Notes under the pieces: generated by a model | What the model saw: only the letters and a program-made list of their open reading frames with translations | Database searches by the model: none | What the model was told of the DNA's origin: nothing | Assembly (NCBI GenBank): GCA_037968755.1 | Contig: JBBKWB010000112.1 | Location: 42,887-106,886 of the forward strand | Length of the DNA stretch: 64,000 nucleotides | Origin: Woeseia sp037968755 | Lineage (GTDB): Bacteria; Pseudomonadota; Gammaproteobacteria; Steroidobacterales; Woeseiaceae | Direction: 5' to 3' | Shown: in pieces, positions 60,161 through 64,000 of the stretch | Position numbering within the stretch: the stretch's first letter is position 1 | Layout of the letters: each line of letters opens with the position of its first letter | Translations under genes and position numbers: made by a program

Positions 60161-61430
60161 TGATTGTCTGTTCGCGATCGGGGCCTGTTGAAATGATGTC
60201 CAACGGCACTGCAACGATCTCCTCGATGCGTTCCAGGTACGCACGCGCATTGTCGGGCAACGCCGCGTAGCTGGTCACACCAACAGTCGAGTCATCCCAA
60301 CCTGGCATGTCCTCGTAGACCGGCACACATTCCGCGAAGCGATCAAGAACAACCGGAACGCCCGCAACAGGCCGGCCGTCGATTTCATAGCCAACACAAA
60401 TACGAATGGTCTCCAGACCATCCAGCACATCGAGTTTCGTCATGCACAGGCCTGACACGCTGCTGTTAATGATTGAACGACGCAAAGCGACCGCATCAAA
60501 CCAACCACAGCGTCGCGGCCGCCCTGTGGTCGCGCCGAATTCCGCGCCAACCGTTGCGAGATGTCGCCCTTGTTCGTCAAATAATTCCGTCGGAAACGGG
60601 CCTGCCCCCACGCGCGTTGTATACGCTTTGACGATGCCGAGGATGTAGTCGAGGTGGCGCGGACCAACACCAGTACCGATGCTTGCCGCAGCAGCAACTG
60701 TATTGGATGAGGTCACATACGGGTAAGTACCATGGTCCACATCCAGAAAGCTGCCCTGCGCGCCTTCGAAGAGAATGCTTTCACCCTTGTCCGTGAGGTC
60801 CTGCAGTACCTGTGTCACATCAACGGTTAGCGGCCGAACGATTTCCGCTGCTTGCATCGCATCGTCCAGGGTGCGTTCGAAATCAATTGTGTCCGTGCGA
60901 AAGTAATTCTTCAGCAGGAAGTTATGATAATCGAGCACCTCGCCCAGCTTTGATGCAAATTTCTCCCGTACAAACAGATCCGACACTTTCAAAGCGCGTC
61001 GCGCGACCTTGTCTTCATAAGCGGGACCAATGCCACGTCCGGTTGTGCCAATGGCTCCGGCGCCGCGTGCTTTTTCGCGTGCCAGGTCAAGTGAAACATG
61101 AGACGGAAGAATCAGCGGACAACTGTAGCTAATCTTCAGGCGTTCGTAGACTGGCACACCGTTTTCGATTAACGCTGTTGCCTCTTTAATCAAAGCTTCC
61201 AGGGACAGAACAACGCCGTTGCCAATCAAACACAGCACATCGTCACGCAGAATGCCGGATGGAATCAGGTGCAGTACGGTTTTCTTGCCGCCAATAACCA
61301 GCGTATGTCCGGCATTGTGGCCGCCCTGGAAGCGGGCAACTGCCGCTGCCCGGTCAGTCAGCAGGTCAACTATCTTGCCTTTGCCCTCGTCACCCCACTG
61401 GGTACCAATGACGACTACGTTCTTGCCCAT
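60138..61430 (-). CDS. purA: Adenylosuccinate synthetase
   Basis: This enzyme converts IMP and aspartate to adenylosuccinate with GTP in AMP synthesis. The 430-residue product has the P loop GTQWGDEGKGK, FQGGHNAGHT, GTTGRGIGPAYEDK, LFEGAQGSFLDVDHGTYPYV and TGRPRRCGWFDA. It follows hflC and the DUF2065 gene in the order known from Pseudomonas and E. coli. Its last 23 bp overlap the end of the convergent GlyGly-CTERM gene. Confidence 0.99.
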   Translation of the reverse strand: MGKNVVVIGTQWGDEGKGKIVDLLTDRAAAVARFQGGHNAGHTLVIGGKKTVLHLIPSGILRDDVLCLIGNGVVLSLEALIKEATALIENGVPVYERLKISYSCPLILPSHVSLDLAREKARGAGAIGTTGRGIGPAYEDKVARRALKVSDLFVREKFASKLGEVLDYHNFLLKNYFRTDTIDFERTLDDAMQAAEIVRPLTVDVTQVLQDLTDKGESILFEGAQGSFLDVDHGTYPYVTSSNTVAAAASIGTGVGPRHLDYILGIVKAYTTRVGAGPFPTELFDEQGRHLATVGAEFGATTGRPRRCGWFDAVALRRSIINSSVSGLCMTKLDVLDGLETIRICVGYEIDGRPVAGVPVVLDRFAECVPVYEDMPGWDDSTVGVTSYAALPDNARAYLERIEEIVAVPLDIISTGPDREQTIIKRHPFE

Positions 61431-61451
61431 GTTGTTCTCTTGCTCCAGGAG

Positions 61452-61640
61452 TCAGGATCGTGCGAGAAATAGCAGCAAAACACCTGCCACCATTGCGACC
61501 AATCCAGCAATACGCAAGTTATCGTCACCCAGCATCCCGATGCGGGCCACAGTCTTGCGGAAATTTTCGGGACTGACAAACGGCATAATACCTTCGAGAA
61601 TCAGGTACAGCGCAAACGCGGTCAGAATGTCAGTCCACAT
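61452..61640 (-). CDS. DUF2065 small membrane protein (YjeT family)
   Basis: The 62-residue protein has two helices (ILTAFALYLILEGIMPFVSP and LRIAGLVAMVAGVLLLFLA) joined by the NFRKTVARIGMLGDDN loop typical of YjeT/DUF2065. It lies between hflC and purA, its normal place. Function unknown. Confidence 0.9.
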   Translation of the reverse strand: MWTDILTAFALYLILEGIMPFVSPENFRKTVARIGMLGDDNLRIAGLVAMVAGVLLLFLARS

Positions 61641-61763
61641 GATTGTTACTACGTCGGTGTAACGCGAGAGCTAGACCCGACTCGCACTGACCTAATGTCA
61701 TCACGCAATTGTGATGACCAGCCCACGTCGAATGGGCTCGCAGTACAGGTCGAACGCCGCGTC

Positions 61764-62639
61764 TCAGCGAGAACCGTCCATCTTGTTCATGTACCGGAAG
61801 AAGTCGTTCTTGGGGTCGAGGACGATCAGGTCCCCCGACTGGCGAATCGAATTCCGATACGCATCGATACTGCGATAGAAAGAGTAAAATTCCGGGTCCT
61901 GGTTGTAGGCAGTTGCATAGATATCCGCTGCTTTTGCATCGCCGTCACCGCGTAGCTTCTGACTGTCACGATAGGCCTCGGCAAGAATAATCGTACGCTC
62001 GCGATCCGCCTCTGAGCGCAGTTGTTCGGCTCTCTCGCCACCCTCGGCACGGCGTTCTGCAGCCACCCGGGCACGTTCTTCCCGCATCTGGCGGTATACA
62101 GAATTGCGGACGTCGTCAGGGAATTCGACCTGCTTGACGCGGACATCGATTAGCTGGACGCCGAGACCCTGCGACGCACTCTTGGCTGTCTCAAGCATGT
62201 CGCGCATCAGTTCGGCGCGTTCAACCGAGATGGCTTCACTGACTGAACGTTTGCCGAACTCGGTTACGATTGCGTTCTTGATGATTTCGGACAGACGAGC
62301 ATCGGCGACCTGTTGAATGCCACCGGTCGACGTGTAGTACTGCACCGAATCAATAATGCGCCACTTGACGAAGAAGTCGACCTGCAATGCCAGTCGCTCC
62401 GCAGTAAAAATACGCTCCGGGCGTTCATCCTGGATCGTCATGATGCGCTTCGGGAATTTGCGTACAGACTGAAGTATCGGCCACTTCCAGTGCAGGCCCG
62501 GTTCGTAGTGATCAACGACCACTTCACCGACGTGCAGTTTGATCGCCAACTCGCGTTGATTAACGGTAAACGCTGACAGTCCTAACAGGACGAGCCCGAT
62601 ACCCACTGCGACAATAATTGCGAAACGTGAGTCGGTCAT
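61764..62639 (-). CDS. hflC: FtsH protease modulator HflC
   Basis: This 291-residue inner-membrane SPFH protein forms a complex with HflK around FtsH. It has an N-terminal helix (FAIIVAVGIGLVLLGLSAFT), the SPFH/band 7 domain (VNQRELAIKLHVGEVVVDHY, then PGLHWKWPILQSV) and a coiled region rich in Glu/Arg (EERARVAAERRAEGGERAEQ). Its start overlaps the hflK stop by 4 bp. Confidence 0.98.
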   Translation of the reverse strand: MTDSRFAIIVAVGIGLVLLGLSAFTVNQRELAIKLHVGEVVVDHYEPGLHWKWPILQSVRKFPKRIMTIQDERPERIFTAERLALQVDFFVKWRIIDSVQYYTSTGGIQQVADARLSEIIKNAIVTEFGKRSVSEAISVERAELMRDMLETAKSASQGLGVQLIDVRVKQVEFPDDVRNSVYRQMREERARVAAERRAEGGERAEQLRSEADRERTIILAEAYRDSQKLRGDGDAKAADIYATAYNQDPEFYSFYRSIDAYRNSIRQSGDLIVLDPKNDFFRYMNKMDGSR

Positions 62640-63769
62640 TGACGTGTCCTCCTGTCACGGGCCGCAGTATCGGCATCGTCGGGTCGCGACGATTCCGATG
62701 GCGACTGGGAAACACTGGTGCGCGCCCCGTCAGCGCGATTCGATGCGCTCGGCACAGTGCCACCTTCCATTAGTTTATCAATCGGCAAATACAACAGCTG
62801 CCCGCTTCCGTCGGTATCGAGTATGACTTTGTTTGTCCGGCTGTAGACATCTTCAAGCGCATCCAGATACAAACGTTCGCGAGTCACCCGCGGTGCCTTT
62901 TTGTATTCAGCCAGCAACGACAGGAAACGTGCAGCATCACCTTCTGCATCCGCGATCAAACGATCACGGTAGGCTTCAGCATCTTGCAGCATCCGCGCTG
63001 CACGACCGCGAGCACGTGGGATGATATCGCCGGCGTAGGTCTCGGCTTCAAGAATTGTCCGGTCCGAATCGTTGCGAGCTTTCTGGGTATCGTCGACCGC
63101 TTCCTGCACTGCTTGCGGATAATCAAGCTTCTCGAGACTGATCGAAGTCACCGTCATGCCGGCTTTGTAGCTCTCGAGCGTAGCCTGCAGAATTTCCTGC
63201 GTACGTGGCGCAATCTGGTCACGACGTTCAGTTACCAAGGCTTCCAGCGTGCTGGTGCCCACGACTTCACGTAACGCACTCTCGGTTACGTCTTCGAGCG
63301 TTGCTTCCGGATCGACCACCTCGAAACTGAAATTAAACGGGTCCGACCGCCGGTACTGCACCACCATCTGTACAAAAACGTATTGCTCGTCGGCTGTCAG
63401 AATCTCTGTTCGAAATGCGTAATTGGCAACCGCATTGGTGTTCACCATATCTATCGTTTCGATTGGATACGGCCAATGCCAGTGCAGGCCCGGCATGGTC
63501 GTTGTCGTGAAGGCGCCAAAGCGTTGCACAACGGCGCGTTCCGCCTCGTCCACGCGGTACAGGCCGGTCAGCGCCCAGGCGATCAGCAGCAGTACTGCCA
63601 GCAACCAGCCACCACTAGAGGGACCCGTAGAAGAGCCACCACCCTTGCCACCCAGCATCGCGGACAAGCGGCGCTGCCAGTTTTGCACGATCTTGTCGAG
63701 GTCTGCCGCCTCGTCGTCATCGCGCTTCCAGGGATCCTTTTTACCGTTTCCAGACTCGTTCCAGGCCAT
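62636..63769 (-). CDS. hflK: FtsH protease modulator HflK
   Basis: This 377-residue partner of HflC has an N-terminal Gly/Asp-rich region (MAWNESGNGKKDPWKRDDDE), a helix (SGGWLLAVLLLIAWALTGLY), the SPFH domain (AERAVVQRFGAFTTTTMPGL, then HWHWPYPIETIDMVNTN) and the sequence DDTQKARNDSDRTILEAETY. Together the two regulate FtsH access to membrane substrates. It lies 20 bp after hflX. Confidence 0.98.
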   Translation of the reverse strand: MAWNESGNGKKDPWKRDDDEAADLDKIVQNWQRRLSAMLGGKGGGSSTGPSSGGWLLAVLLLIAWALTGLYRVDEAERAVVQRFGAFTTTTMPGLHWHWPYPIETIDMVNTNAVANYAFRTEILTADEQYVFVQMVVQYRRSDPFNFSFEVVDPEATLEDVTESALREVVGTSTLEALVTERRDQIAPRTQEILQATLESYKAGMTVTSISLEKLDYPQAVQEAVDDTQKARNDSDRTILEAETYAGDIIPRARGRAARMLQDAEAYRDRLIADAEGDAARFLSLLAEYKKAPRVTRERLYLDALEDVYSRTNKVILDTDGSGQLLYLPIDKLMEGGTVPSASNRADGARTSVSQSPSESSRPDDADTAARDRRTRQ

Positions 63770-63789
63770 TTAGTCGTCTATCTCTTTAT

Positions 63790-64000
63790 TTATGCGTTCG
63801 GCCGGGCACCGTCTGTGCCTGGCTCAAATTGTGACGCGGGGAGACTCTCACGCTTCAGAAAGCGCTGCAAATCCCGCTCACCCAAGTTTAATTCCAGCGA
63901 CCAGCCACCGTCATCCAATGCGGTTTCCTGGACGACCGCGCCCAACTCAAACAGGCGCGCCCGCTGCCGCCCCTGACCGGGACGAAGGCGCATCATACCG
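63790..64000 (-). CDS. hflX: C-terminal end of GTPase HflX (5' part outside window)
   Basis: Only about 69 codons are visible, open to the right edge. The piece ARLFELGAVVQETALDDGGW followed by LELNLGERDLQRFLKRE matches the C-terminal domain of HflX, a ribosome-splitting GTPase that acts under heat and antibiotic stress. The GTPase motifs lie outside the window. Position next to hflK supports the call. Confidence 0.85.
   Translation of the reverse strand, partial: GMMRLRPGQGRQRARLFELGAVVQETALDDGGWSLELNLGERDLQRFLKRESLPASQFEPGTDGARPNA

Noticed and set aside
1..64000. CRISPR array or complete prophage
   Set aside because: No series of regularly spaced direct repeats and no phage structural or packaging genes were found in the window.

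Overview
The window looks like a chromosomal segment of a moderately GC-rich gammaproteobacterium, probably a marine or sediment lineage. Woeseiaceae-like relatives would fit, but that is an inference from gene order and content, not a database result. The best evidence is the reverse-strand order hflX-hflK-hflC-DUF2065-purA (64.0-60.1 kb) and tRNA-Leu-rnr-rlmB-rpsF-rpsR-membrane protein-rplI-dnaB-alr (33-24.6 kb). I recall this as one block in Pseudomonas aeruginosa and partly in E. coli.

Region 1 (0-24.6 kb) is mainly core. It holds putA (cut by the left edge), hslR, the threonine catabolic pair kbl-tdh with a GNAT acetyltransferase, sppA, a four-gene TRAP transporter set with its TatT-type lipoprotein, the rpsP-rimM-trmD-rplS operon, ffh, a class II phosphodiesterase-like metallo-hydrolase, a CcsA-like and a CNNM/CorC membrane protein, radA, and a three-gene signalling operon (CHASE2 Ser/Thr kinase, PP2C phosphatase, double-FHA protein). 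Region 2 (24.6-32.7 kb) is the conserved alr-dnaB-rplI-rpsR-rpsF-rlmB-rnr run. Its ribosomal protein S6 has an unusual acidic, internally repeated tail of about 90 residues.

Region 3 (32.8-43.3 kb) is a genomic island lodged inside a tRNA-Leu(CAG) gene. The 5' half of the tRNA, with its promoter, lies at 32808-32852. The 3' half, with its terminator, lies at 43271-43326. A 17-bp direct repeat at the anticodon arm marks both ends, and the two halves rebuild a complete foldable tRNA. The island carries a whole tRNA-Leu with the same CAG anticodon, an N-terminally truncated BrxL-type AAA+ protein with an MIT_C-like domain, a substrate-binding-protein/histidine-kinase pair, a frameshifted IS3 remnant, and a mercury operon (merR divergent from merT-merP-merA plus a second flavoprotein). 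I see no integrase. At 43505-43535 there is a further 31-nt relic that matches only the acceptor stem plus T arm of the broken tRNA.

Region 4 (43.7-60.2 kb) is accessory sequence between the tRNA locus and purA. It has a small cluster (cupin, CBS pair, ferredoxin-fold-like peptide, exported gamma-glutamylcyclotransferase-like protein, thioredoxin-fold protein), an AgcS-type sodium/amino-acid symporter, several envelope proteins, a neutral-lipid group (wax ester synthase/DGAT, alpha/beta hydrolase, patatin), an OPT transporter and a large GlyGly-CTERM surface protein whose end overlaps purA. Region 5 (60.1-64.0 kb) returns to core purA-DUF2065-hflC-hflK-hflX (cut by the right edge).

I found no CRISPR array, complete phage, complete defence system or rRNA operon. 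The least ordinary structure is the split tRNA-Leu island with its replacement tRNA and the minihelix scar beside it.
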